64,000 nucleotides of DNA from Calycina herbarum. Lineage: Eukaryota > Ascomycota > Leotiomycetes > Helotiales > Pezizellaceae. The stretch covers positions 248,001-312,000 of the forward strand of contig LLEY01000051.1 of the NCBI GenBank assembly GCA_001414485.1. Direction: 5' to 3'. This document shows positions 23,448 to 34,039 of this stretch, one piece after another (position 1 is the first letter of the stretch; each line of letters begins with the position of its first letter). The notes beneath the pieces were generated by a model. The model had not been told where the DNA came from. It did no database searches and saw only the letters and a list, made by a program, of their open reading frames with translations. The translations under genes and the position numbers were made by a program.

Positions 23448-26033
23448 TATATAATATCTATTCTATTAACTACTCCTAAGTAATATAGTCTTATTCCTTT
23501 AATTAGAACGTTTAGCTTCTCTTAAGCTATTAGAGAAATAAAGTTATTTATTACTTCTAAGTCTATTATAACTTATAACTTCTTCTCTTATATTTCTATA
23601 GTTATTACTAACTATCTTTCTCTTAAAGTAGTATTTAACTTTGCTTTAATATATTAGACTTTAAAGAATCGATTTTCTTAATTATAATTCTTTCTCTTCT
23701 TATTCTTATACTATAGAAAGAATCTTACTCTTTCCTTATTAGTATATACTACCTTATATACTAATCTATATTCTACGATTCCTATAGTCTTAGGAATTCC
23801 TCTTATAAATCGTTTTAGTAGTTGTTTATAATTATATTAGATTTATTTATAACTGGTTTCTAAAATAGCTTCTATAGACTATAGTTCTCTTATATATAAA
23901 TAATCTAAAGTAGCTTCTAGTATACTTATTTCTAGTTTTATATATTAAACTCTAAATATATAGTCTCTTAAATTCTTCTTCTTAACTGTCTAAATCTAGG
24001 ACTAAGAAAAGAATACTACTTCTTCTTTATTAGATAAGACTACCTCGTATATCTAATAATATTCTACTATTCTAGTAGGTTCTAGTAAGATTCCTTTAAA
24101 TCGCTTCTATAATAACTAGTCTATAGTTAGGCTTAGTTTATATTATATCTATTATACTATTATTTCTTATACTGTTTCTATAAACTATAGTTCTCTTATT
24201 AATAGATAGTAAAATTCTTCTAGTTCTGTTTTAGTCTATTTAGTTATATCGAGCTCTCTTTATTCCTAGAATAGTATACTAAATAGCTACTATAAGTTAT
24301 ATTTTCTAAATACTAGCCTATTATTTCTAATTAACGCGACTATAATATAACGTTTAAATTCTTTTAGTATAATATCTTTAGATAGTATTCTAAGAAAAGA
24401 GGTTTTAATTCGTCTCTTAAATCCTATTAGAACTTACTATATCTATATACTAATTTTATCTAAAATATTATATATTCTCTATACGTTCTCTACTTTAGAG
24501 TAGCTAGGTTTTTTAATCGGTTATTATTTACGTTCTAGTTCTTTTCTCTTAATAGTTTCTTACCTAGTAATTAGACTAACTAGAGTTATTATTTTAGAGT
24601 TATTTCTTATAACTATATATATTATTAAGATAGTTAGATTATCCCTCTATATAGTATAAGAACTCTAGAAGTCTAGCTTCTAGTTATTAATATATATCTA
24701 TCGATTTCCTTATTTAAAGATTCTAAGAAAGGCTTAAGTTTCTCTAACTTTAGGATTTTCGTTTCTAACTTCTCTCTCTAAGCTAGAGAATAAGTCTAAT
24801 ATTTCTAACGAACTAGTTAATAATAGTAATTTGTATTTTATTTAAAGATATTACTTAGATACTTCTACTAATTATATATTATAATTTTCTTTAAGAAGTA
24901 GATCTCTATTATTATTAGTATCTTATATACTACTAAATTCTTTATTAATTTTAATCTAGGTCTTATATTCTTATACTTCGAGTTTCTTATTTATAAGTGT
25001 AATACGATTAGTTAAGGCTACCTGTTATTAAATAGTAGTATTAATTTATTTCTTTCTCTTAGAGTCTTTCTTCTTACTATACTTATTTACTCTATAGCTA
25101 AGAAGGCCGTAGTTATAATATAAGTTCTACTTACGTCGACGATTTCACTTCTTCTAGGAAAGTTCTTCTTTCTTTAGAAAGGTTTTCTTTTATATAGTAT
25201 TTACTTCCTTACTATATTTAGTATAGGAGTGCTTCTACTTTCCTAATCTCTTACTCTTTTCTCTATACTTAGAGTTACTCTTTCTAAATTCGTATAAGTA
25301 ATTATCTAACTAGACAACTTCCTTAATTATACTTATAATAGTTAAGAACTATATATTCTACTTAGCTATTTCCTTATAGATATATACCTTTAATCCTTTA
25401 TAGAAGAGTTTTATAAGAGTAATAGTATTCTATTCTAACTTTGTTCTATATTATTAAAATTTATTAACGTAATCTATTACTAATCCGGTCTAGTATAACT
25501 CTAAAAGCTTATATATAGCTGTTTAGATTATATTAAAGTCTCTAAAGACTTTTCTAATAGTTATCTTAAATCCTCTCTAAGATTTAAATATAATCTTAAT
25601 TAATTCTATCTTTCTGTTTTTATTCTTATTTTTAAAGAAGTCTTCTAAATATAGCTAAGCTTATTCTAATACTAATCCTCTAAGGTAGGAGATAGCGAAG
25701 ATAGTTTATAAATTATAATTACTTTTGAATTTATTAGAGTTAAAGTTAAAGTAGATGTCTATTTAGAGAAGGAATAAGTCGAGTTTCTTTCGCTTCTTAT
25801 AATACGTGTCTAGTATCTTAACTTTAATAGATTTAAGTACTTTAATCTTATAAAGCTTAGAGACGTCTAGTATACTAATATTATCGTCGTTCCTAGTTAA
25901 CTATATACTAGTAGGTGTTCTTCTAGTAGTACTTCTAGATGTTCCTACGACGTTGACTTAACTAGTATTCGAGCTAGCTACTACAGAGGTTGCTAGAGCT
26001 ATAGTAACTAAACTTCTAAGCAGATACTTAAAG

Positions 26034-26496
26034 TATAATAAAACTTAAACGAACTAAACAAAGATAACTAAGTCTTAAAGGTTAGTATATAGATAAGAAG
26101 TATAGATATACTAGGTTATTTACTTAGAAGTAAACTCGTTACTTATATTAAAGATATTAAATAAGATAATAAGATTAATAACTAAAGTTAAGTACGAAGC
26201 TTCTATCTAATAGTAGACGTGCTAGTCTTATATAGAACCTTCTGTTTATGTTTAGAGTCCTACTTAGTAGAAGTCTCGAAGATAGAGTCCGACTCTATTT
26301 TCAAGGCTCCTTAAAACTAGCCTCTATTACCTAACTACTTCTAACCGAGTTACGTAATATAACTATAATAAGATCCTAGAATTATATATCTTACTATATT
26401 CAATCCTTTCTTCCTTTCAGAGTTATAATAGTACTCGTCTTATTAGAGCGTCGCCTGGACTTCACTTCGTCACGTGCTGGCACGTGATTCGTGACA
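26034..26496 (-). repeat. Gypsy-2 5' LTR (intact, least RIP-mutated end)
   Basis: This is a 463-bp LTR in minus orientation. On the minus strand it starts TGTCACGAATCACGTG and ends TTTATTATA. It carries the uninterrupted site TATAG/AACC at which Gypsy-1 entered the other LTR. It is followed by target duplication CTATA at 26497-26501. Confidence 0.92.
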
Positions 26497-26501
26497 CTAT
26501 A

Positions 26502-26919
26502 CGACACGCGTTCTTAGACTTTAAAAAGTCTCTATCTAAGCTTAAGGTATATACGGTCTTTACTTCTATACGTACTCTTTCCTCTTAAGTCTCTATTCTT
26601 AAACACGAGAACTAGAGGCTGCGAATAGCTATTATTCTTAAGAATTAGAAGAGAAAGAAGGGTAAGAGACTTAATCTTTGTAGGGAAATTAGCTAGGGAG
26701 TAGAGGTATACTCCTCTAGGAAGGTTATACGAGCTCGAGAGTATTAGACTAAGGAAGAAGAGGTAAGAGAGGCTAAAGAACAGGCAAAGGAAGAGAGAAG
26801 AGAGATAAGAAAGGCGAATGCTCTTAAGAGACAACGTAAGAAGGAAGAATTAGCTAATAAGAGAGCAGAAACCCAGCTCTATAAGAAGCTGGCTACTATA
26901 ACTTCAAAGGTCTTAAAAT
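26502..26919 (+). pseudogene. element A transposase, C-terminal part
   Basis: This continues the transposase broken at 10289. The plus strand reads a heptad-like segment, then the conserved SSRKV-type block near 26715 and a Lys/Glu-rich coiled coil (REAKEQAKEERREIRKANAL near 26775), stopping at about 26919. Only a few stops occur, so this arm is less mutated than the left arm. Confidence 0.8.
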
Positions 26920-27294
26920 AGATAAAATATATATATATCCTACGAAAAAGGACTACTCTACATATGCCTTAAGTTAAGAAAGGAGCTAAAAAGGGATAAA
27001 AAGAGCTAGAAAAGCCAACTTTAATACTTAAACTTAAGGTTAGAGTTCTAGCTAAAGTGGTAGCTCTATAATTAAAGGAAACTAGGTTAGAACAGCAGAT
27101 TAGGCTGCCACTCCGTGCCCGTGCATAGTTTTTTGTACTTATTCTCTAATTAACTACCTTTTATCTATATCCCTACTTAATTATATACAAATTCAATAAG
27201 TGGTTGTTGTAATATATAACTTTTAATATAGTGGGTGACATTCCGAGGGGGCGGGCTTTTGCTAGGACCGTGCACGAGGCCGGGATATCGGTTA

Positions 27295-27651
27295 CTTGAA
27301 CTTCGCAACGATAACGAAAGCTCGTTATCAATTCGGCATTTCGGTTTAGCAGTGTCCAACGTGCAGCAGCGAAACTGGATGTCGAAGCACCCTCAAGTCT
27401 ATTCGTTACAAATTTGCATTTTAATTAAGCTCAACATCCGAGAAGAAGTATCGGCAGAATAACATTACCCGTGGCAATTATTATGTAGCGCGGGGGGCGC
27501 AAAATATGGGTGATCACGGACTGTTCCTCGGTGTACAATTACCCATTGACACGTCTCTCAATGTTCTTCAAATCCTTCTACAAAGCCACTACCAAGATTT
27601 AGGGTTTCGGAAAAACATCTAATGAAGTTGGTACACTACCCAGATGCCTAG
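27295..27651. other. short gap between transposon and gene
   Basis: This is non-RIP genomic DNA right of the transposon target TA (27293-27294). No domain-bearing ORF was seen. It serves as the upstream region of the membrane-protein gene that follows. Confidence 0.4.
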
Positions 27652-28135
27652 ATGCCTCCCCAAGGAAGTTGGTCAAGACATCATCTTGGTGTATTGTTTC
27701 TCCGTATACTTGCAGCGACAACCAGTCTCTCGGCTCTTGTCATCGCAATAATTTTCAGTTTGAAGGAAAATGAGAACAATGTATTTCTCTACTGTGCGGT
27801 AAGGTCTTCGCTTCCTTGCCAAGAATGGATACTGAAATGGATTTTAGGCAGCTTGGGGCATGTGCCTAAATGGCATTGAAATACATTGTTTGCTTAGCAG
27901 GAGATACCGGCTTCCGCTCGGTGCCATTCTCTCTCTGGATATCATTGAAGTGGCAATCTCAATTGGTAGTGTAATTGTAGAAATGTTTTATTATCACTTT
28001 GGGGCCATTTCTCAATCTATAGTTGAGGAGCTTCATTTTAGCAAGTTGTTTTCTGCTCAACGATGGATTGCTGTTATTTTAGCGTTCGTTATATCTTTTC
28101 CCCTTTTCCATACAATCTCAGAAGTGAACAATTGA
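27652..28135 (+). CDS. small multi-pass membrane protein, unknown
   Basis: Two exons are inferred: 27652-27798 and 27848-28135, joined across a 49-bp phase-0 intron (GTAAGG...TTTTAG with a TACTGAAAT branch site), giving 144 residues. Three or four hydrophobic segments are visible: LAATTSLSALVIAIIFSL in exon 1, a segment around the junction, AILSLDIIEVAISIGSVIVE, and WIAVILAFVISFPLFHTI near the end. The family is not recognised. The 3' end is uncertain. A further intron starting at GTGAAC (28124) and ending at an AG near 28230 would replace the last residues with a hydrophilic tail running to the stop at 28405-28407, and that frame looks coding. Confidence 0.55.
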
Positions 28136-28490
28136 CTAATTCTAACTGGAACTTAGGGCCCTTCATGTCATCTTGGCATTTTCGGGATGTTTCGAATGTT
28201 GTTTGTGGTCCAGCAGAAGACGCAGAGAGGACGAAGCATACAATCTGTCATGAATCCCTCGACCTGAAAGAACAAGCCTCCGGGCTATTCCGGCTCGATT
28301 TAAACCCAACTGGCCTTGAAACTAGATTGTTTAACGCCAACCGATCCTCACGTGAACTTGAAAACGATGACAAACAGCACGCCATGCAAAGGTTTATGGG
28401 CCAGTAAATTCGGTTGGGAAGGACTCTAGATAAGACCATGAACAAGAAAACATCACACGAGAACCCCTCAACATCGACTTCAACATCAAC

Positions 28491-29408
28491 TCATTCCGTC
28501 TTGCCACTTTCAATACTCAACAACTGCCTTGCCAACTCCACAAAAGTATCCTCCTTACTCCTGTACTTGATCCCCAAAATCTTCTCGGCTTTCCCACTAC
28601 TAGCCGTAAACACATTCGCATCCAATCCTGGTCTCCTCGGGGTCCCCTTCGGTGTTCTCTTTTCCAATTCTGGTATTTTCTCGCGTAGGAGGTCGGAAAT
28701 TTCTTGGCTGGATACTGAACCTCCACATATGAGAAGTCTAGAATTCGAAGCCGAGGGAGTTATGGAAGCGATGAAGTGGGCTTGTGCTATATCCTGAAGG
28801 ATTTTTAGATTTTGGCAAGAAGGAGAGGGGGGACGAGAGGGGAATTTACCCTGACGGCTACGTAGAGATGGAGACCATTTGGTGGCTCTGATGCTTCTTC
28901 GGTGGAATTGATGAAAAGATTATAAATTCTTCCATTCGATTCATTGAGATCTTTTATACTCTCAACAGAATGTCTCAACGGTCCGTAGACCATCGGGGGT
29001 GCAAGAGTCACGAGATCGAAACCCGACTTTTCGGTTTCGAGAAAGTCCCAAGCTGGTAACCATCAGCATCAATCTTCTCATCCCATAATCTCGAACATGG
29101 AGGAAAGTACATACCAGACTTCTCAGCAAACTTTTTACTCGCCTGATAAGCCGCATTAGGCGTCCCACTCAATGCCTCCTCCCAAGTCCTAGGATTCCAG
29201 TCTTCCTCCGTATACACCCTCCTCGGCACCTTCACAGCAGGAGCATCAAAATCAATAACCGCCGCACAACTACTCGTAACAACAACCCTCTTCACACTCC
29301 CCGCTCCCTCCTGAACCGCCTTACATGGTGGTTTGAGGAGAGGAGGAGGGAGAGGATGTGGGAGCCTATGAATCCATTGGCGCCGGTGAGGAGGATGTTT
29401 TTGGACAT
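28491..29408 (-). pseudogene. NAD(P)-dependent epimerase/reductase (extended SDR) with internal deletion
   Basis: The inferred exons are 29408-29115, 29052-28850 and 28793-28491, with introns of 62 and 56 bp. The start is perfect for an atypical SDR/dihydroflavonol-reductase-like protein: MSKNILLTGANGFIGSHI, with the TGxxGxxG nucleotide-binding loop. After about 29 residues the sequence jumps directly to the KAVQEGAGSVKRVVVTSS strand (near 29310), so the segment that normally lies between, some 70-90 residues, is missing and the join shifts frame. The later parts are intact: the YQASK catalytic Tyr/Lys pair, TLAPPMVYGPL, and a C-terminal region ending SIESGKTE. The product cannot fold as a Rossmann enzyme. 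In life this family reduces carbonyls such as methylglyoxal; the substrate here is unknown. Confidence 0.75.
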
Positions 29409-30544
29409 GTTGATTTCTTCTGGTTCGATGGGAAGCTTTAAATGAGGAGTAGTAGAAATTTTGAAGAGGAGGTTTATAGTAGGACTAATCTAGGAGGAGA
29501 TTTGAGGCTGGGTTGAAAAAAAGCGAAAGACAGAGAGGGTTGAAATTTATATAAATTCTGTCAGCGATAGTGGTATTCAGACTCCAATGTGAATTCGGAT
29601 TTCTCGCATGCGACTGAGGGGCAAAGATTACAAGTGCATACCTAAAGTGCTATGGCTGATTTCATGTGGTGTTGATTCGCCTACCGAAAAGGATGACCTG
29701 CGTGTAGTAATCGCGTTACTCATCTTCTTGCATACATACACATTGGGCTTCAAAGAAACAGGAGCCACATATTTTCATTACTGATATTTTTAAGTTAGTC
29801 AATGATGTAAATATACCTTACCAAAGTTCGTTGCAGACAACCCAAACACCGTCGGACATATGATCCAATCATTGGGTCGAAAACGAAAACTTCTCGAACT
29901 GATTTCCAAACTCATATCCCACCCCTGAATGAATAGTTTGATATCAATCGAGTCACAAATCTCGGGTAGCTCAAGTTCAACATCTAAATGTCTGTCATCG
30001 CCAGGACCCAGGTATACCAAGTACCGCAATCAACCAATTGCTGCCTTGAATCGTAATCGTCCTTGTAAAAATAAGACTCTCACTGACTCGAGACACACTA
30101 CGCACCACTCCACACCAAAACCATCCAGGAACGCATCTCTTGGACATTTATTAAACATTGGTTGGTCGTTCCTGACCTTGGCGGTGGTGGCTCAGCAATC
30201 GAGGTCTAAGCGAGCCCCCTCCTCCACACCTCTCTTCACGATCTTCAACCTCAAAATAAGGGTTTGCTTCACGTATATATGTTGAGATTCTCGAGTGAGT
30301 GAGTTTGTAAAACCAACTGGTTGTTGTAATAGGTGCCTTGAAACTTAGTAAAGCTAAACTTTCAGACGTCAAAGTAGACTTGAGAACTGCACTAAAAAGA
30401 ACGCCTCGTCACACTACCCCACACAGCCTCACGGCACAGTACATAAACACCAAGGCATAAAGAAGTGCGAGTCGAGACTTATATAGGACTCCACATCCAA
30501 AAGACACAGAGCAAAGGTCTCTCCAAAATAAACCTGAAAAGAAA
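29409..30544. other. intergenic, divergent promoter region
   Basis: This region separates the SDR relic (minus) from the four-helix membrane gene (plus). A 76-codon minus frame at 30029-29799 has balanced, protein-like composition (LGPGDDRHLDVELELP) and could be a leftover exon, but no partner exons or domain were found. Confidence 0.35.
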
Positions 30545-31329
30545 ATGCTTTCTTTCAACAACCCAACCATAGAAATCACAATCCGCATCCTCCTCATCCC
30601 CACCGCTCTAGCAACCCTCGCCCTTTGCATCGCCTGGGCAACCGACGGTCACGAGTATGTATATACGGACTACGACACGCATTACCCAATCACGGCTTAT
30701 GTATTCGTGAGTTCCCCCATCTATACTTAAACCCCCAGACGAGCCCCCCCTTCCCACAAACCCTCCACCCAAAAAATCCAAGAACAACAATACTAACACC
30801 ACCCCTTAGCTCATTCTCTCCCTCCTCCTAAACCTAAAATCCATCCTCATATTCTACACCAAAACCCCAGTATCAAAATGGAGAAAACGCTACACCTTCC
30901 CCATGAATTACTGGTGGACACTCAGCTTCGACGTCCTCCTCTTCGCAGCACTATTGAGCGATGGAGTGGTTGAGTTGTTCATTATTTATGGGTGGGTGAA
31001 TAACATGGGTAAGGCGATGGGGATTTTATGCTGGGTCGTTGCGTGAGTCTCCCTTCCTTCTTTCCTTTCTCAAATCCTTGTCCCCCTAGTGAAAAAGAGT
31101 GAAAAAGAACAGAGATCCCACTAAAAATCAACAACTAACTCCCAACCCCAGAGCTGGACATCTCACCCTAGCAGTCCTAAACACAATAACTTGTTGTCAA
31201 AGAAGGAAAGGGAAGAAAGCCTTAAAAAGAGGTTCCACCAGATTACGCGAGGAAGAAAACGCAACTGCAGAAAGTGGGAAAGCGGAGGAAGAGGTTGCTG
31301 TTGAATTAGAAGGTATTAGGAAAGCTTAA
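30545..31329 (+). CDS. four-helix membrane protein, MARVEL-like topology
   Basis: Three exons are inferred: 30545-30706, 30810-31042 and 31152-31329, with introns of 103 and 109 bp that keep frame, giving 190 residues. Four membrane helices are visible: residues about 13-32 (IRILLIPTALATLALCIAW), about 51-72, about 90-115 (SFDVLLFAALLSDGVVELF), and one spanning the exon 2/3 junction (CWVVAAGHLTLAVLNTI). A basic then acidic cytosolic tail follows. The spacing resembles fungal MARVEL-domain-like small membrane proteins, but the family is not certain. The ATG at 30545 is the first in the frame and follows a purine-rich leader. Confidence 0.7.
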
Positions 31330-31968
31330 TTGTTAGCGTGATAATTCAGGGGTAACGAAACAATGGAAACCCGGAAAAAAAGGGGATTCACCAAGCAAGG
31401 AAATAATGGAAGGTAATGAGGAATCAGGAATAATGTATAATAAAGACGAAGAAGTAATATAGATAGAAAAGACACTCGTTTTGCTAGGCACTAGTTAGCT
31501 GAAGTATCCTGAACTAGCAAGACCTCTTCTGGGACGATTCTTTTTTTGAGAGAATAAATAGGTCATGCGATTGCAAAGTCCCTTAACCCAGAGGGACCTC
31601 GTCTATCTTACCGAAATCTCATGAAAAAGCGAACAGGGAGGAAAAAGAAGACTACATGTACTTGATATGAAAGGTCATCACAGAAAACAAGTCAATGTGA
31701 GTGCAACTCAAAAATGCGAAAAAAAGGTAGTTGGCAAAATCTCAATGGTATAATCCCGCTACGTGAATTCCCTCGACGTGAATCTCAACATCTACGCAAC
31801 TATACGCTCGGTATGCAAACGAACTGTCGCTGTATGCAATGGTATTTTCTCTTTTCGCTGGAAATGCCCATTCTCCCTCTAAAAAAAGGATGGAAATTTC
31901 CCAACACCAATAACTCCGCCCAGAATGGTATCATAACTCATAGAAACCAATCATTTGACACATGTTAT
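31330..31968. other. convergent intergenic region
   Basis: Two gene 3' ends converge here, the four-helix membrane gene (plus) and STRAP (minus). Purine-rich stretches and short random frames only. Confidence 0.4.
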
Positions 31969-33258
31969 CTACTCACGATCCGCTTTCCACAATCCATATG
32001 GACCTGTACAATTCTTCCACATTTTGATGGTCCCGTCCTCACTACCAGTAGCGTAGAGACTTCCATCTGGTGAGAAACTGATGCTCCAAATCGGACCGTG
32101 ATGACCTTTGTGTACATCTAGAAATGTTAGCTTAGCATAGGAAATATTGGAGGGGAGTATATACCCAATTCCTGCTCAGTATCATAGTTGTAAACTTTTG
32201 CCCATGTATCCTTGATACCACCAGTGACAAATTTTCTTTGTGTAGGATGTAACGCAGCACTTGCAACCTCGTATGGTAAATCAACAGATTTGATCAGATT
32301 TCGGGAGTCTGGACCTCCGTAAAAGTATACAGTCTTGCCTGCCGCGATAACAAGAACTGGATATCCACCACCGATATCGGTAGGTTGTGGCTGATAGTTT
32401 GTGAATTCGCAGGAACCGATATCACCTTGAACAGTCTTCTCTTGAACAACTGATTGAGTTCGAAGATCCCACCATCTAATAACCTTATCGTCCGCGGCAG
32501 TAACGAGAATATTTGGGTCCTTGGACCAAACAATCGCCTTGATTGTACCCTTGTGAACACCAGGTCCGATCTCGAAACCTTCCTCGGCTTCGATAAGAGA
32601 TCGATCAAGTGCGCCGTTTGCCTTTCCCTCGGGATTTGCAACCATCTTCTTTGGGGTGGACGTCGTGGTTGGGAGGATGGCTGCGTGTTTTGAGAGGTCG
32701 AAGAGTCGGAGCTTCTTTTCCATTCCTCCAGTCGCTAGAAGATCGCCCTTTTCGGGGGGGAAGGCAATTGCTCGAACGATGTGGTTGTGCTGAAGAGTGC
32801 AAAGCACTTCACCACTATGAGTGTCCCAGACCTTCCTGAATGATTGTTAGCTTCACAATCGAGATTGCAATGGTATAACTTACGCAGTGAAATCCGCAGA
32901 AGCAGTGGCCGCAGTGGCAGCATCGGGGGAAAGTCTTGCTTGATAAACCGCGCCTTTGTGACCAAAAAATGTGCCAATCCTTGAGTTTGGGGTTAGCCAA
33001 CAGTCCGATGCGACCAATTGAGCATACATACCAATCGCCCGTAACACCATCGCGAAGCATAGGGTTATTATCTGTTGTTATTAGTTAAGCCATGCCTTCT
33101 GCTTGCCCCGCTGTACATTACATACCCTTGCAAGCGGAAATCATGTAATAATCCTCCTCTCCATCCACGAATCCAGAAAAGTTCAAATGTGTGACAGGTC
33201 GAGAATGGCCATGGCATGTCAAAGGAACAAATTGCTTAGAAATCTCGGGGGCTCCCAT
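31969..33258 (-). CDS. STRAP-like WD40 protein (serine-threonine kinase receptor-associated protein homologue)
   Basis: Five exons are inferred: 33258-33126, 33071-33032, 32979-32884, 32835-32165 and 32117-31969. They splice in frame to 362 residues. The start [20 protein letters not shown] and the next blocks ([48 protein letters not shown]) follow the order of STRAP/Unrip WD40 repeats. The end ([12 protein letters not shown], then YGLWK) is also characteristic. In animals STRAP binds the SMN complex, Unr and TGF-beta receptors; fungal homologues are little studied and probably act in RNA or ribonucleoprotein assembly. The gene lies head to head with a second WD40 gene. The last two codons before the TAG could instead be the start of another intron (GTGAGT), so the C terminus is the least sure part. 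Confidence 0.88.
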
Positions 33259-34039
33259 GTCTGCGGTATTGGAAATGGTGAATGAGAATGAGACGTTTCG
33301 ATGTGGTAGTGATATTCGAGTTTGAAGACTCGAGAGACAGTTGGTGAAGATCGCGCGCCGTGACACGGAGTCGGAGGGAACGAGAGATTGGAACCGGTGC
33401 GGTACGCCAACGATCGTTAGGTCCCACTGTTGGAAATAGTGGGAGGCGGAGGGGGATGGCAGGGCGCCGTTTTGAAGAAGGAGAAGGTCGAATGGAGGTA
33501 AGGAGAGGAGCGGAGTATGGCAAGCTGCGTGGAGCTTGAATATTTTCCAAGATAGAAGATTCGTTTGACGGGTCGTAACGGTCGTTAAAAGAGGCTGGAT
33601 GGTCGGTGGGGATTCGAGAGGAGGGACGAGAAATTTGATACAAGAGACACAGAGCGTACTTGGAGGGGTACTTGTATTTGCTACAGTCCAAGGACTCTCT
33701 ATGTTGGAAAGGGGAGGGGGGAAAGAGGAGCGAACGAGGTCCTGTCCTAAGGTCCTAAGGTCTTAAGAAAAGGCAGGCCAAGCCAAGCCAAGCCACAGGC
33801 ACGGCGAATTTGTGACAGTACAAGTACGGAGCCGTAGCGCCAAACGCCGCTGCAGGGGTAGGCGATAAGAGTCACATGACGCTTATCGAGCTCTCCAAGC
33901 TTCAGGTTGGGGAAGCTCATCGACAAACATGGAATGAGAGCTTCAAGCCAACCCAACAATCCGAGGACTTTATACCAATCTGACTTCGGACCAAGAAGGA
34001 TTCCAACTCTTCGGTTCCATCTGCCAATATTCGACCAAC
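33259..34039. promoter_or_regulatory. bidirectional intergenic region of two WD40 genes
   Basis: A 781-bp interval lies between the start codons of the STRAP-like gene (minus) and the DOA1-like gene (plus). No intervening gene is supported; the minus frames here are upstream continuations without domains. A palindrome-like GCCAAGCCAAGCCAAGCC repeat lies near 33777-33796. A shared promoter is an inference from spacing. Confidence 0.4.

Larger units (their letters stand above)
18011..26033 (-). pseudogene. Gypsy-2 internal region (gag-pol), RIP-inactivated and interrupted
   Basis: On the minus strand, from right to left, this region mirrors Gypsy-1: a gag start near 25980, pol, RT near 21100-20650 and a chromodomain-like end near 18660-18540. 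Element B (21621-23447) is inserted in the part preceding RT. The stretch 18011-18450, between chromodomain and LTR, is not obviously the same as the corresponding part of Gypsy-1, so the two copies may differ in their 3' non-pol region. Stops occur throughout. Confidence 0.85.
10295..26496 (-). mobile_element. Ty3/Gypsy retrotransposon (Gypsy-2), reverse orientation, carrying two further insertions
   Basis: The element is flanked by the 5-bp duplication CTATA (10290-10294 and 26497-26501). Its 5' LTR is at 26034-26496 (463 bp). Its 3' LTR is split into 10295-10496 and 17750-18010 by the Gypsy-1 insertion, and the two pieces sum to exactly 463 bp. The minus strand holds gag and pol remnants; an RT active-site block (YLDN from YLDD) is near 20715-20755. 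Element B interrupts the coding region at 21621-23447. Transition-only differences between the two LTRs show RIP. The outer end of the 5' LTR (26420-26496) is much less mutated than its partner. Confidence 0.92.
8625..27292 (+). mobile_element. Fot1/pogo-like DNA transposon (element A), host of the nested island
   Basis: Terminal inverted repeats are readable directly. The left end, ACCGATATCCCGGCCTCGTG at 8625, matches the reverse complement of the right end (27292 inward) over about 40 bases with one mismatch. Both ends are flanked by TA (8623-8624 and 27293-27294), the target duplication of the Tc1/mariner superfamily. Between the ends lie two halves of a RIP-degraded transposase: CENP-B-like helix-turn-helix plus DDE core at left, coiled-coil C terminus at right. 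They are separated by the Gypsy insertion 10295-26496. Removing that insert and the solo LTR leaves about 2.2 kb, a normal size for this group. The transposase reads on the plus strand. Confidence 0.9.
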
